Counted from the stretch's first letter, positions 34,534 to 45,431 are shown. The stretch is DNA of 64,000 nt from Flavobacteriales bacterium (GCA_020853105.1 JADYZM010000025.1:1-64000), one strand, 5' to 3'. Program-made: numbers and translations. Notes: generated by a model from the letters alone, not told the origin.

Positions 34534-35865
34534 ATGAAAAAAGATAAAGAAATATTTGATTTGATTAAGAAAGAACATGAACGCCAAAAAGAAGGTGTTG
34601 AACTTATTGCCTCTGAAAACTATGTCAGCAAAAATGTATTAAAAGCAATGGGAAGCGTTTTAACAAATAAATATGCTGAAGGTTTACCATTCAAACGTTA
34701 TTATGGTGGATGCCAAGTGGTTGATGAAATCGAACAACTTGCAATTGACCGAGCAAAACAATTATTTAATGCAGAATGGGTGAATGTTCAGCCTCACTCA
34801 GGAGCACAAGCCAACGCAGCCGTTATGCTTGGCGTATTGAATCCGGGCGATAAAATATTAGGTTTTGACTTGTCTCATGGCGGACATTTGACTCATGGTT
34901 CTCCAGTAAATTTTTCAGGTAAATTATATAAAACTTCTTTCTATGGTGTTGACAAAGAAACCGGAAGAGTTGATTTTGACAACATTGAGAAAATTGCCAA
35001 AAAAGAAAAACCAAAATTAATCATTGCTGGTGCTTCAGCCTATAGCAGAGATTGGGATTATAAACGAATGAGACAAATTGCAGATAAAGTTGGAGCTTTA
35101 TTGATGGCAGATATTTCTCACCCCGCAGGATTGATTGCCAGAGGTTTATTGAACGACCCAATCCCATATTGCCATATTGTTACCACAACTACTCATAAAA
35201 CCTTGAGAGGACCGCGTGGAGGTATGATTATGATGGGAAAAGATTTTGAAAATCCATGGGGAATAAAAACCCCGAAAGGAGAAACTAAAATGATGTCAGC
35301 CATACTTGATGGGGCAGTTTTTCCAGGAACTCAAGGCGGACCATTAGAACATGTGATAGCTGCTAAAGCTGTAGCTTTTAACGAAGCCCTCTCTGATGAG
35401 TATATGACTTATTGTATTCAGTTGATGAAAAATGCAAAAGTGATGGCTGCGGAACTTACCAAAAGAGGGTATGGAGTCATTTCTGGTGGAACTGATAACC
35501 ATTCTATGTTAATTGATTTGCGTTCAAAAAACATAACTGGAAAAGATGCTGAAAATGTATTGGTTAAAGCAGATATTACAGTCAACAAAAATATGGTACC
35601 TTTTGACGATAAATCACCTTTCGTAACTTCCGGTATTAGAGTTGGCACAGCAGCTATTACCACTCGAGGGGTGAAAGAAAAAGAAATCATCAAAATTGTA
35701 GAATTAATGGATAAAGTTATTCTGAATAAAGATGATGAAAAAATAATTGCAAAAGTTAAAAAGGAAGTGAATAAGTTGATGGAAGATTACCCGCTTTTTG
35801 ATAAAGAAAAAAAACAAGAAAAAGAAAAGAAAAAACACCACAAAAAAGATAAACATAAAAAATGA
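34534..35865 (+). CDS. glyA: Serine hydroxymethyltransferase
   Basis: GlyA is a PLP enzyme that interconverts serine and glycine and loads one-carbon units onto tetrahydrofolate. The 443-residue protein shows [47 protein letters not shown] and [14 protein letters not shown] with the PLP-binding Lys. [14 protein letters not shown] follows. It ends in an unusual tail of about 20 residues made almost only of Lys, Glu and His (after YPLFDKE), beyond the usual family end. It overlaps fahA by 4 bp (ATGA), so the two share a transcript. Confidence 0.97.
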   Translation: MKKDKEIFDLIKKEHERQKEGVELIASENYVSKNVLKAMGSVLTNKYAEGLPFKRYYGGCQVVDEIEQLAIDRAKQLFNAEWVNVQPHSGAQANAAVMLGVLNPGDKILGFDLSHGGHLTHGSPVNFSGKLYKTSFYGVDKETGRVDFDNIEKIAKKEKPKLIIAGASAYSRDWDYKRMRQIADKVGALLMADISHPAGLIARGLLNDPIPYCHIVTTTTHKTLRGPRGGMIMMGKDFENPWGIKTPKGETKMMSAILDGAVFPGTQGGPLEHVIAAKAVAFNEALSDEYMTYCIQLMKNAKVMAAELTKRGYGVISGGTDNHSMLIDLRSKNITGKDAENVLVKADITVNKNMVPFDDKSPFVTSGIRVGTAAITTRGVKEKEIIKIVELMDKVILNKDDEKIIAKVKKEVNKLMEDYPLFDKEKKQEKEKKKHHKKDKHKK

Positions 35866-37118
35866 TTGAAGCCAATAATCCTGATTTAAGAAGTTGGATT
35901 GAAGTTCCTCAAAATTCAGACTTTCCTATTCAGAACATACCTTTTGGTGTTGCAAAAAGTAAGAAAGGAACTGCCGTTGTTACCAGAATTGGCAACACAG
36001 TTATAAACCTTCACCAATTGGCACTGAAAAATCTAATTTCTTTCGACTCAAAAGTCTTTGATTCAGCCTCGCTAAATGCTATGATGTTGCTCGGAAAACA
36101 AGCAACTCGCGAAATTCGAAATCAGGTTTCCATGTTGTTCAGAGAAAGCAATCAAAATGCAAAATCGAATCCTGAAGTATTAGAGTCCCTTTTAAGCATA
36201 AATGAGGTTGAAATGCAATTGCCTATACAAATTGGAGATTACACTGACTTTTATTCGAGTGAACAACACGCATACAACGTAGGATGTTTATTTAGAGATC
36301 CAAAAAATGCACTACTTCCCAATTGGAAATACATTCCGGTTGGTTATCACGGGCGTTCCAGTTCTATTTTACCATCGGGAGTCCCAATTCATCGACCAAA
36401 GGGACAAAAAAAACCAAACCCAGACGGACTGCCTATTTTTGGAAATTGTTCGCTGCTAGATTTTGAACTTGAAACGGCATTTTTTACCTATCAAGGCAAA
36501 CCAATAGGAGAATCAATAACAACCGACGAAGCAGACGATTATATTTTTGGAATGGCATTACTCAATGATTGGAGTGCCAGAGATATTCAAGCGTGGGAAT
36601 ACGTTCCGCTTGGACCATTTTTAGCAAAAAATTTTGCTTCACATATATCTTGCTGGATAGTTACCCTTGATGCATTAGAACCGTTTAGAGTTTCCGGCCC
36701 TATTCAAGACCCAAAAGTTTTTCCATACTTAGAATACAAAGGAGATAAGCACATCGATATTAATTTAGAAGTAGCAATAAAACCAGAAAATTCAACTGAA
36801 ACAGTTGTTTGTAAATCAAATTACAAACACATGTATTGGAACATGAATCAACAATTGGCACACCACACTATAAATGGGTGTAATATCAGAGTAGGCGATT
36901 GCATGGGTTCAGGAACAATTAGCGGACCAAATGAAGGTGAATACGGGTCGATGCTTGAAATTTCATGGAAAGGAACAAAACCTGTAAAAATGAACGACGG
37001 CAGTGAGCGTAAATTTATTGAAGATAACGATACAGTTATTATTCGCGGTTATGCCCAAAAAAATGGGGTTAGAATTGGATTTGGTGAGGTATATAACAAG
37101 ATTTTACCCGCAAAATAA
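35862..37118 (+). CDS. fahA: Fumarylacetoacetase
   Basis: This enzyme hydrolyses fumarylacetoacetate to fumarate and acetoacetate, the last step of tyrosine degradation. The 418-residue product fits the long FAH family: an N-terminal SH3-like domain, then the catalytic domain with [19 protein letters not shown] (metal ligands and catalytic His), [38 protein letters not shown] and [12 protein letters not shown]. Coupling to glyA by a 4-bp overlap is noteworthy because it is not a standard pathway pair. It converges on tsaD with no bases between their stop codons. Confidence 0.96.
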   Translation: MIEANNPDLRSWIEVPQNSDFPIQNIPFGVAKSKKGTAVVTRIGNTVINLHQLALKNLISFDSKVFDSASLNAMMLLGKQATREIRNQVSMLFRESNQNAKSNPEVLESLLSINEVEMQLPIQIGDYTDFYSSEQHAYNVGCLFRDPKNALLPNWKYIPVGYHGRSSSILPSGVPIHRPKGQKKPNPDGLPIFGNCSLLDFELETAFFTYQGKPIGESITTDEADDYIFGMALLNDWSARDIQAWEYVPLGPFLAKNFASHISCWIVTLDALEPFRVSGPIQDPKVFPYLEYKGDKHIDINLEVAIKPENSTETVVCKSNYKHMYWNMNQQLAHHTINGCNIRVGDCMGSGTISGPNEGEYGSMLEISWKGTKPVKMNDGSERKFIEDNDTVIIRGYAQKNGVRIGFGEVYNKILPAK

Positions 37119-38144
37119 TTACAGCAGCATTCTTGCTTGTGGAGTAGTTTTAAGGTTAGCAAAATCGCCTTTTAAATATTTGTAATAGCCGGCTATGGCA
37201 ATCATGGCAGCGTTGTCTGTACAGTATTCAAATTTTGGAATAAATACATTGTATTTTTGTTTTTCTAAATCCAGTATTCGTTTTCTAAGTTCGCTATTAG
37301 CTGAAACTCCACCGGCAACAGCAATTTGCGTTAAGTTTTCTTGTTTGAGAGCTTTAACCACATTATTGAGTAAAATATCTACAATGGTTTTTTGGATTGA
37401 AGCACAAATTTCATTTATATTTTGAGAAATAAAATCCGGATTTTTTTCCTGTTCTCTTTTTAAAAAATACAAAACAGAAGTTTTTAATCCACTAAAGCTA
37501 AAATTTAATCCACTCACTTTTGGGTGTGGAAAAATAAAACGATTTGGATTGCCGGACTGAGCATATTTATCAATCAAAGGTCCTCCAGGATATGAAAGTT
37601 GTAACATTTTTGCAACTTTATCAAATGCTTCACCTGCAGCATCATCAATGGTTTCACCAATTATTTGCATTTCAAAATAATCGGAAACCTTGACCAGTTG
37701 AGTGTGCCCACCACTAACTGTTAAACATAAAAACGGGAAAACAGGCATTTTTGTAGAATCTTCTTTTTCTTTAATAAAATGAGCTAAAATATGCCCTTGC
37801 ATGTGATTAATTTCTATCAAAGGAATGTTCAATGCCATTGAAAATGTTTTGGCAAAAGAACTTCCTACCAATAATGAACCTAACAACCCAGGACCATTGG
37901 TAAAGGCAACTGCTGTAATCTCATTTTTTGATATACCTGCTTTTTTGATGGCTGAGTCTATAACCGGAATAATATTTTGTTGATGTGCTCTAGATGCCAA
38001 TTCGGGAACAACCCCTCCGTAAACTTTATGAACTTCTTGATTTGCTATACTGTTGGCAAGAATTTTGCCATCACAAATTACAGCAGCAGCGGTATCATCA
38101 CAGGAAGATTCAATTCCTAAAATTATTATTGGTGATTGCTGCAT
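37119..38144 (-). CDS. tsaD: tRNA N6-adenosine threonylcarbamoyltransferase
   Basis: TsaD transfers threonylcarbamoyl from its AMP ester to A37 of ANN-decoding tRNAs. From the ATG at 38144 it has 341 residues. Motifs are GIESSCDDTAAAV (ATP fold start), GPGLLGSLLVGSSFAK, INHMQGHILAHF with the metal histidines, TVSGGHTQL, DDAAGEAFDKVAKMLQL, YPGGP and AGGVSANSELR, then TDNAAMIA. The frame extends 11 residues upstream, but the ATG at 38144 gives the normal N-terminus. It is divergent from tamB, a common Bacteroidota neighbour. Confidence 0.97.
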   Translation of the reverse strand: MQQSPIIILGIESSCDDTAAAVICDGKILANSIANQEVHKVYGGVVPELASRAHQQNIIPVIDSAIKKAGISKNEITAVAFTNGPGLLGSLLVGSSFAKTFSMALNIPLIEINHMQGHILAHFIKEKEDSTKMPVFPFLCLTVSGGHTQLVKVSDYFEMQIIGETIDDAAGEAFDKVAKMLQLSYPGGPLIDKYAQSGNPNRFIFPHPKVSGLNFSFSGLKTSVLYFLKREQEKNPDFISQNINEICASIQKTIVDILLNNVVKALKQENLTQIAVAGGVSANSELRKRILDLEKQKYNVFIPKFEYCTDNAAMIAIAGYYKYLKGDFANLKTTPQARMLL

Positions 38145-38210
38145 TAAATGTATTTTTGTTGGTTGAGCTAAGCACACAAAGTTATCAAAAAAAGAAAAAC
38201 AATAGGAGTA

Positions 38211-41200
38211 TTGATATCGGTAGTAATTCTATTGATTTCTTTGTTTTTTATTACTTTCACTAAGAGTTCTCGATTTCAAACAGCATTAGTTCAGGCATAT
38301 CTAAAAAACCTGTCCAAACAACTACAAACTGAAATTTCAGTCCAATCAGTTGACATTAGTTTTTTTACCGGTTTAACCATTAACAAATTATTTGTGAGAG
38401 ATTTACACAACGACACTTTGGTTTATATTGAAAAATTGAATGCAGATATTAAAGAGTTTTCGTTGCAGGAAAAAAATATTGTAATTGATGATGTCAGATT
38501 TGAAAACTCATATTTTAATATTAGAAAACATAAGCAAGACAGTGTTTTAAATCTTAATTTTATAGTAAACCACTTTGCGTCTAATGATACTACATCAAGC
38601 GAATGGAATTTTTCACTTAACAGTGTATCGTTTAAAAATTCAAAAATGGCTTATAACGATGATGATTATCTGCCGGTATCAGGAATTGATTACGACCACG
38701 TTATTTTGTCAAATTTTGATATGGATTTAGATGAAATTAAATTCATTCCTTCAGGAATAAATTGTATGATTAATCAATTGGCGTTTAAGGATAAAAGCGG
38801 TTTTGAAATAAATGAAATGAAAACAGAATTCAATATTTCGCCAAATGGAATCACTGCCCAACACCTCAAAATTAAAACCCCACATTCAAACATCAATGGC
38901 GATGTGAATTTTTTAACAAAAGATTATGGCGGATTAGCCGAGTTTATTGATAGTGTAAGTATTAATTCCTATTTTGAATCTACCAAAGTTAGCTTTAAAG
39001 ATATCTGTTTTTTCTCTACCGAAATGGATTGTTTTAACAAAACCGTTGACTTCCAGGGCGAAATAAGAGGTAAAGTAAATAACTTAAGAGCAAGAAAAAT
39101 TGAGTTAACTCTTGATGACGGTACATATTTCAAAGGCAATGTAAATATTACCGGTATTCCTGACGCAGAAAATATGTTTATGCATATCAAAGCCGACGAA
39201 TTGCTCACCTCAAAAGCACAATTAGAAAAATTTCCAATTTATCCGTTTAAAAACAACGAGTTCATTCAAGTTCCAGATAACTTTAAACATCTTGGGAAAA
39301 TTCGGTTCAAAGGCAGTTACACCGGTTTCTACCATGACTTTGTTGCCTACGGAAACTTTTATACAGATTTAGGCAGAATTGCAACAGATATAGCAATGAC
39401 ACTAAAAAATAACAAAACAATCTATAAGGGTTCCATAAAAACATCTCATTTCAATATGGGTAAATTTTTAGAAATTCCTGAACATATTGGAACAGCTTCA
39501 ATGGAGGTTAGTATAGATGGAAAAGAATTTGAGTTAAAGGACTTAGAAGCAAAATTAAAAGGGAAAATTCAGCAAATTGAAGTGAAAGGCTACAATTACC
39601 AAAACATTGATGTTGAGGGATTTTTTGCAAACAAAATATTCAATGGAAAAATGGATATTTCTGACGAGAATATTGATCTTGATTTTAAAGGAAGTGTTGA
39701 CTTTGCTGGCAAACTACCCGAAATGAAATTTGTTTCTCAAATTCATAAAGCAAAATTAGCCCAACTAAAACTTTACAACGATAGCAAACTAAATCCTAAT
39801 TTTTCAATGGATTTAAAAGTTGATATGATAGGGAATAGTGTTGATAATTTACTTGGAAATATAAATGTTATCAACCTAAGAATAAAAGATGAAATTGATG
39901 ACATCAAAGTAAAAAAAATAACCATACAGTCTGAAAAAATTGGAAATAAGAAAAATATTACTGTTGATTCAGATGTAATGGTAGGTTTTTTAGAAGGCAA
40001 TTATAACTTCGATGAGCTCATAGATGCCGGAGTTCATAACTTTACCAAATATTTTCCATCGTTTCAAATCAAACATGATGAACACCACCAAATAAAGAAT
40101 GATTTTGAGTTTAATATCACTGCATTAGAGTCTAGTTTATTGTCAAAATATTTATTTAACGGTGTAAAATTTGCTGAAAATACTGTGTTGAGAGGATATT
40201 TTAATTCAGAAACTCAATCGTTGTCGGTGGTTGGTAAATCCTCATTTATTGACGCTATGGGAACCCAACTTGTGAATGCATCATTAGAAGGAAAAACCAC
40301 GGACCAAAAATTAATTATTGATATAGGTGCTAAGAAAATCAGTCAAAGTGATAGTTTATATATTGAAAATTTTAAATCATGGTCAGTAGCAAACAACGAT
40401 TCATTACTCACAAAAATAGAATGGCAAAACAATGATACAATATTGAAAACAGAAGGAAAAATTAATCTTACAACAGTTTTTGAATCTCCCACAAAACTCA
40501 AAACTAAATTATCAGATTCTTATTTATACATTACTGATAGTTTATGGACTTTTAACAAAAACAATAACATCAGCCTTGATTTTACTGATTCTTTGGATTT
40601 GCGAATTTCAAGTTTAGGAATTTATTCAGGAGAACAATCATTGCTAGTTGATGGAAAAATTACAGGAAATCCAAAAGACCAACTAGACATAGCCCTCACT
40701 AATTTTAATTTAGATAACATACAAAAAATAGTCCCTAAAAATCAGTTGCAAATTGAAGGGGTTGTTGATGGAGTTGCTTCATTTAAAAAAGAATCTAAAG
40801 AAATCATTTTTACTTCAGACCTAACTTTTGATAAGTTAATCATCAACGAAACTCCTCTAGGAAATGGTAAAGTGAAATCGTCATGGGAACCATCGGAAAA
40901 AAACCTTTTTCTTGACGGTAAGTTTTTTAAAGGACATTTGCCAACTATAATCTTTAATGGCAATTATAAACCGTTTGTCGAAGACGATAATTTGAATTTG
41001 TCATTAATATTACAGCGAACAGACTTACAAGTGTTTAAAAATTACACAAATAATTATTTGTCGAACATGAGAGGAGTTGCATCTGCTGAATTATCTATTC
41101 TTGGAAGTCCATCAAATCCAAAATTTTCTGGATATGTAACTCTTCAAAAAACAAGTTTTGTTGTAAATTATTTAAATTCAAGTTTTTCTACCCCATCGTG

Positions 41201-42614
41201 CCAAATAAATATTCAACCCGATATGATTAGCTATGACAATGTATTGTTTTTTGATGAAAAAGGAAGCAAAGCATATAGTAACGGTACTGTTTTTCACGAT
41301 AATTTTAAAAAAGTTAGCATGGATATCGGTATGCAAGTTTCTAATTTTCAAGTGTTAAATACTTCTATCAAAGATAATGAACTTTTTAATGGAAAGGCTA
41401 TAGTTTCCGGTCTAATAAACGTTGGAATGTATAAAAATAAGTTAAATGTTGAGTTGGATTTGACCACCGAAAAAGAAACTGTTATTAATATTCCGTTAAA
41501 CACAGCAGAAGAGGTTTCAGAGAGTAATTTTATTGAATTTGTATCCAATGAAATTGAAGAAAAAGTAGAGGAAAAAGTAGATTTGTCTGACATTGAATTG
41601 AATTTTTCACTTCACGCAACTCCAGATGCTGAAGTCAGATTAGTATTTGACGAAAAGGTTGGTGACGTTATTCGTGCAAAAGGAGAGGGGGAACTGATGA
41701 TTAATATTACACCTCAAGGAGAATTTAAAATGTATGGCGATTACATTGTTAAAGATGGAGATTACTTATTTACTCTTCAAAATATAATCAACAAAAAGTT
41801 TAATTTGGAAGAAGGTGGAAAAATTTCATGGAACGGCAATCCACTTGAAGCACAATTAAATCTTACGGCTACATATAAATTAAGAGCGAGATTGTATGAA
41901 TTACTTGCAAACTTAGAGGATAGTTCAAGTGCCGAGGTTTACAAACGTAGAACTCCAATCAATTTAAAGTTAAACATAACCAATACCATGCTATCTCCCC
42001 AAATAGCATTTGATATTGATTTGCCATCTGCTGATGAAGCCACCAAGAATAAGGTTCGCAGTATTTTATATGTGAGTGACCAAAACGAAAATATTCAGGA
42101 ATTAAACAAACAGGTGTTTTCTTTATTGGTACTTAATCAGTTTATTCCACCTGATGGAGGGGGAACAGCCACGTATTCAAATGTAGGCTCAACAACTTCA
42201 ATGGAAATGCTATCCAACCAGTTGAGTAATTACTTATCTCAAATCAGTTCTAAATTTGACGTAGGTTTTAATTACCGTCCGGGCGACCAAATCTCAAGTC
42301 AAGAGGTTGAAGTAGCCTTGTCCACACAATTGTTTAACGATAGAGTGGTTATAGATGGAAACCTAGGTGTTTCTGATAATAAAAATTTGAGTCAGGGTCA
42401 AAAAACAAGCAATTTTGCAGGTGATTTTTCTATTGAATATAAAATAACAGAAGATGGAAAGTTGAGAATCAAAGCCTTTAACCAATCCAATCAGTTTTCT
42501 TTGCTCAGAAGGAGTAGTAACTACACTCAAGGAGCAGGACTTTTTTATAGGCGAGAATTTGATAAATTCTCAGATTTATTTAGAAAATCAGTAGCAAAAC
42601 GTAAAGATGACTAA
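38211..42614 (+). CDS. tamB: TamB-like translocation and assembly module protein
   Basis: This 1467-residue protein is a TamB/AsmA-superfamily member that spans the periplasm, probably moving lipids or aiding barrel assembly together with TamL. One N-terminal transmembrane helix (about 1-17) is followed by a very long beta-rich groove. The C-terminal DUF490 domain (about 1130-1467) includes FKMYGDYIVKDGDYLFTLQN, SWNGNPLEAQLNLTATYKL, FSLLVLNQFIPPDGG and the closing FYRREFDKFSDLF. The first start codon is TTG at 38211. Lysine-rich codons (KKRKTIGV) continue in frame upstream without any ATG, so the true start may be a rare codon slightly upstream. It overlaps the HD gene by 8 bp. Confidence 0.9.
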   Translation: MISVVILLISLFFITFTKSSRFQTALVQAYLKNLSKQLQTEISVQSVDISFFTGLTINKLFVRDLHNDTLVYIEKLNADIKEFSLQEKNIVIDDVRFENSYFNIRKHKQDSVLNLNFIVNHFASNDTTSSEWNFSLNSVSFKNSKMAYNDDDYLPVSGIDYDHVILSNFDMDLDEIKFIPSGINCMINQLAFKDKSGFEINEMKTEFNISPNGITAQHLKIKTPHSNINGDVNFLTKDYGGLAEFIDSVSINSYFESTKVSFKDICFFSTEMDCFNKTVDFQGEIRGKVNNLRARKIELTLDDGTYFKGNVNITGIPDAENMFMHIKADELLTSKAQLEKFPIYPFKNNEFIQVPDNFKHLGKIRFKGSYTGFYHDFVAYGNFYTDLGRIATDIAMTLKNNKTIYKGSIKTSHFNMGKFLEIPEHIGTASMEVSIDGKEFELKDLEAKLKGKIQQIEVKGYNYQNIDVEGFFANKIFNGKMDISDENIDLDFKGSVDFAGKLPEMKFVSQIHKAKLAQLKLYNDSKLNPNFSMDLKVDMIGNSVDNLLGNINVINLRIKDEIDDIKVKKITIQSEKIGNKKNITVDSDVMVGFLEGNYNFDELIDAGVHNFTKYFPSFQIKHDEHHQIKNDFEFNITALESSLLSKYLFNGVKFAENTVLRGYFNSETQSLSVVGKSSFIDAMGTQLVNASLEGKTTDQKLIIDIGAKKISQSDSLYIENFKSWSVANNDSLLTKIEWQNNDTILKTEGKINLTTVFESPTKLKTKLSDSYLYITDSLWTFNKNNNISLDFTDSLDLRISSLGIYSGEQSLLVDGKITGNPKDQLDIALTNFNLDNIQKIVPKNQLQIEGVVDGVASFKKESKEIIFTSDLTFDKLIINETPLGNGKVKSSWEPSEKNLFLDGKFFKGHLPTIIFNGNYKPFVEDDNLNLSLILQRTDLQVFKNYTNNYLSNMRGVASAELSILGSPSNPKFSGYVTLQKTSFVVNYLNSSFSTPSCQINIQPDMISYDNVLFFDEKGSKAYSNGTVFHDNFKKVSMDIGMQVSNFQVLNTSIKDNELFNGKAIVSGLINVGMYKNKLNVELDLTTEKETVINIPLNTAEEVSESNFIEFVSNEIEEKVEEKVDLSDIELNFSLHATPDAEVRLVFDEKVGDVIRAKGEGELMINITPQGEFKMYGDYIVKDGDYLFTLQNIINKKFNLEEGGKISWNGNPLEAQLNLTATYKLRARLYELLANLEDSSSAEVYKRRTPINLKLNITNTMLSPQIAFDIDLPSADEATKNKVRSILYVSDQNENIQELNKQVFSLLVLNQFIPPDGGGTATYSNVGSTTSMEMLSNQLSNYLSQISSKFDVGFNYRPGDQISSQEVEVALSTQLFNDRVVIDGNLGVSDNKNLSQGQKTSNFAGDFSIEYKITEDGKLRIKAFNQSNQFSLLRRSSNYTQGAGLFYRREFDKFSDLFRKSVAKRKDD

Positions 42615-43266
42615 TTCAGAATCGGAAAAATTAACAAAAACAAAAAACTTTGCTCACTCTTTTCATCATGGTGAAGGAACTGGTCATGATTGGTTTCATG
42701 TGCAAAGAGTTAATAAAATGGCAATTAAAATTGCTGAATTTGAGGGCGTAAACAGTTTTAAGGTAAGTATCATCGCTTTGCTGCATGATGTTGCTGACTA
42801 TAAACTGAATAATGGTGATGAAAATATTGGGTACCAAAAGATTAAAAAGTTTTTAAGTTCTATTGATTTTAATAATCAAGAAATAGAATCTATTATAAAA
42901 GATATTAAGGAGATATCGTTTATGGGAGGAAATAACATTGTTGATAATCAAAGCATAGAATCTAAAATTGTACAAGATGCCGACCGCTTAGATGCTCTTG
43001 GAGCTATTGGTATAGCAAGAGCTTTTGCTTACGGAGGTAGTAAAAATAGATTGTTATTTGACCCAAGTTGTAAGCCAAATTTAAATCAAACCAAAGCAGA
43101 GTATAAAAACAGTAATGCTCCAACCATTAATCATTTTTATGAAAAATTGTTGGTATTAAAAGATAAAATGAATACAAGTTATGCTATTCAAATAGCAGAA
43201 GAAAGACATGCTTTTTTGGAAATATTCTTAGAACAGTTCTACAAAGAGTGGGGAGATGAAAAATAG
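42607..43266 (+). CDS. HD-domain phosphohydrolase
   Basis: This 219-residue cytoplasmic protein belongs to the HD superfamily (YedJ/PduO-like group). Metal-binding motifs are GHDWFHVQRVNKMA (first His), ALLHDVADYK (HD) and QDADRLDALGAIGIARAFAYGG (last Asp). Such enzymes hydrolyse nucleotide or other phosphates, but the substrate cannot be read from sequence. The start codon lies inside the last codons of tamB (8-bp overlap), so translation is probably coupled. Confidence 0.88.
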   Translation: MTNSESEKLTKTKNFAHSFHHGEGTGHDWFHVQRVNKMAIKIAEFEGVNSFKVSIIALLHDVADYKLNNGDENIGYQKIKKFLSSIDFNNQEIESIIKDIKEISFMGGNNIVDNQSIESKIVQDADRLDALGAIGIARAFAYGGSKNRLLFDPSCKPNLNQTKAEYKNSNAPTINHFYEKLLVLKDKMNTSYAIQIAEERHAFLEIFLEQFYKEWGDEK

Positions 43267-43271
43267 AAAAA

Positions 43272-44048
43272 TCAATCTCTGCGTTTAATCAACATTCTCA
43301 ACGAAACAACTGGTATCACAAAGGGTTTAGGACTATATCTGTTTTGGCGGATATTATTCCAGAGGATGGGCATAACACCAATATTTAAAGCGTATTTTGA
43401 TTTTATAATAAATTTTAATCCTCCAGCACCTGTAAAAATAGAATAGTTTGTAAAATAGTAACCTTCTGCCATCAAAAATGTTTTTTTTGCAATTTGACGT
43501 TGAATTCCAAATGTTATACTGTGAAAATAAAACAGTTTATTTCGTTGAAGCAATTCCAAATTGGTTTTAATAGAATAAAACCCGGTTCCAAAACTCATGT
43601 TGTTTTCGTGATTGCCAATAGTATAAACAGCATCAGCACCACCAAACCAAATAGATGTGTCTTTTAATGCAGCCGTAAAATCGCCAAAGGAAGCTGATAA
43701 TGCAAATCGGTTATTCTCTCTAACATCAAAACTGTGTTTAATGGAGCCAATTATAGAGCCAAAAAGTGAAGTGTTTATGGAAACATTTGTTTTACCGGTT
43801 AACCCATAAGTGAGTTTGTAAAAAATAAAATCATTGCCGGCAATTCTAAAATCACGTTTGGTAATTGTAAAAGCTGTTGGGCTGATAAAATAAGACGTGT
43901 AATCCGGATTTTTATACTCGTATAAATCTTTTGAAAAGATTGGTTTTTTAGTGTTCTTATAGCTTTCTACATATTCCTCGTCATTTTGTGCTTGAACTTT
44001 AAAAAAAGAAAAAAGTATCAAACAAAAAAAAATCCATTTAAACTGCAT
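43272..44048 (-). CDS. Predicted outer-membrane beta-barrel protein
   Basis: This 258-residue exported protein has a signal peptide (1-20, ending VQAQ). Alternating hydrophobic/polar strands follow, for example FYKLTYGLTGKTNVSINTSL, YKFIIKSKYALNIGVMPILW and VVSLRMLIKR. The segment YFISPTAFTITKRDFRIAGN is recognisable in Bacteroidota barrel proteins. No enzymatic motif is seen. It lies 1 bp downstream of yqgE on the same strand, so the two are one transcript. Confidence 0.75.
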   Translation of the reverse strand: MQFKWIFFCLILFSFFKVQAQNDEEYVESYKNTKKPIFSKDLYEYKNPDYTSYFISPTAFTITKRDFRIAGNDFIFYKLTYGLTGKTNVSINTSLFGSIIGSIKHSFDVRENNRFALSASFGDFTAALKDTSIWFGGADAVYTIGNHENNMSFGTGFYSIKTNLELLQRNKLFYFHSITFGIQRQIAKKTFLMAEGYYFTNYSIFTGAGGLKFIIKSKYALNIGVMPILWNNIRQNRYSPKPFVIPVVSLRMLIKRRD

Positions 44049-44049
44049 T

Positions 44050-44643
44050 TCAATTTAGATTTGGATCTTCCGGGAAATTTGCAATCATAGCATGTTTTGG
44101 ACCTTGTTTTTGTAATACTTTTTGCCACAAATGTTCCGATTTGAAATCATTCAATGAAAAACCAAATGAATCGGCTATAAACCATGAATTGTTTTTAATT
44201 TCATACTGTAATTGTTCATATCCCCAGCCTGAATAGCCAACAAAAAACATTATTTCATGAGGAAAAATCAATTGTTCTTCAATTTTAGATTTTAAACTTT
44301 CGTAATTGCCCGACCAATACAGATTGTCGTTAATTGCAACGCTATCTTCGATTATATTTCCTTGCGAATGAATAAAAAACATACTGTCGTTTTGAACAGG
44401 TCCTCCCATAAAAACAGGAGAATTTACTATAGGAAAATCTCTCAAAGCATCATTAACATTAATATTAAGAGGTTGGTTTAGAATAAAGCCAATAGATCCT
44501 TCAGGCTTGTGTTCGGCTAACAATATCACAGATCTTTTAAAGTTAGGGTCATTCATAAATGGCTCAGAAACTAAAAGTCTTCCTTCTTTTAAACTTAATT
44601 TATTTAAAGCAGACATCGAAAAATCAAAAGGATTCAATTCCAT
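44050..44643 (-). CDS. YqgE/AlgH family protein
   Basis: This is a 197-residue protein of the YqgE/AlgH (DUF179) family. Signatures are GRLLVSEPFMNDPNFKRSVI, LLAEHKPEGSIGFILNQPL, FMGGPVQNDSMFFIHS and FFVGYSGWGYEQLQYEI. The family is widespread and conserved, with no agreed biochemical function. The first gene of a pair, it is followed after 1 bp by the barrel protein. Its promoter region is the 96-bp space shared with divergent pdxH. Confidence 0.93.
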   Translation of the reverse strand: MELNPFDFSMSALNKLSLKEGRLLVSEPFMNDPNFKRSVILLAEHKPEGSIGFILNQPLNINVNDALRDFPIVNSPVFMGGPVQNDSMFFIHSQGNIIEDSVAINDNLYWSGNYESLKSKIEEQLIFPHEIMFFVGYSGWGYEQLQYEIKNNSWFIADSFGFSLNDFKSEHLWQKVLQKQGPKHAMIANFPEDPNLN

Positions 44644-44739
44644 AATCGTAAATTTGTCCTATAAATTTAGCCAAAAAAATAATTTCATCAAAAATCTTGA
44701 TTTAATTAGTTTTGATTTGAATTGTTAATAATTTATGAA

Positions 44740-45390
44740 ATGGAAGATTTACAAAACTATCTGAATAGTGTCCGCAGGGAGTTTGCAGACAAGCCACTTT
44801 GTGAAAATTCGGTTAGTAAAAATCCTTTTCTCCAATTTTACACATGGTTTGATGAGGCGGTGAGTTCTCAAATTTTAGACCCCTATGCCATGTTGATTTC
44901 AAGTGTTGATGAGAATGGTCAGCCACATTCAAGAGTGGTGTATTTAAGAAATATTAGTGAAGATGGACTTGTTTTTTATACCAATTACAACAGCCAAAAA
45001 GGGAAAAACATTAGTTATTCAAACAAAATTGCAATCACTTTTTTTTGGGTTGAAATTGACCGTCAGATTCGAATTGAAGGGACTGTAAAAAGAGTTGAAG
45101 ATTCTGTATCAGATGCTTATTTTGATGCACGTCCAAGAGAAAGTCAAATAGGAGCTTGGGCATCAGAACAAAGCAGTTCAATACCCAACCGAGAGTTTTT
45201 GGAGGAAAGAGTGAAATTTTTTCTTGAAAAATTTAAAGATACTAAAGTTCCACGTCCTCCACATTGGGGGGGATTTCTTATTAATCCTACTCATTTTGAA
45301 TTTTGGCAAGGTCGTCCAAATAGGTTACACGACAGATTAGTCTATACTAAATCCGATACAGACTGGAAAATTTCCAGAATTGCCCCATAA
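44740..45390 (+). CDS. pdxH: Pyridoxamine 5'-phosphate oxidase
   Basis: PdxH is an FMN-dependent oxidase that makes pyridoxal 5'-phosphate from pyridoxine- or pyridoxamine-5'-phosphate. The 216-residue product from the ATG at 44740 has DPYAMLISSVDENGQPHSRV, VVYLRNISEDGLVFYTNYNS, KGKNISYSNKIAITFFW, ARPRESQIGAWASEQSS and the C-terminal WGGFLINPTHFEFWQGRPNR with the substrate-binding Arg. The frame can be extended to a TTG at 44722, but the ATG gives the typical N-terminus. Confidence 0.96.
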   Translation: MEDLQNYLNSVRREFADKPLCENSVSKNPFLQFYTWFDEAVSSQILDPYAMLISSVDENGQPHSRVVYLRNISEDGLVFYTNYNSQKGKNISYSNKIAITFFWVEIDRQIRIEGTVKRVEDSVSDAYFDARPRESQIGAWASEQSSSIPNREFLEERVKFFLEKFKDTKVPRPPHWGGFLINPTHFEFWQGRPNRLHDRLVYTKSDTDWKISRIAP

Positions 45391-45431
45391 AATTGTATTA
45401 TTCCTAGAGTGAATAAAAAAATACTGAGTTA

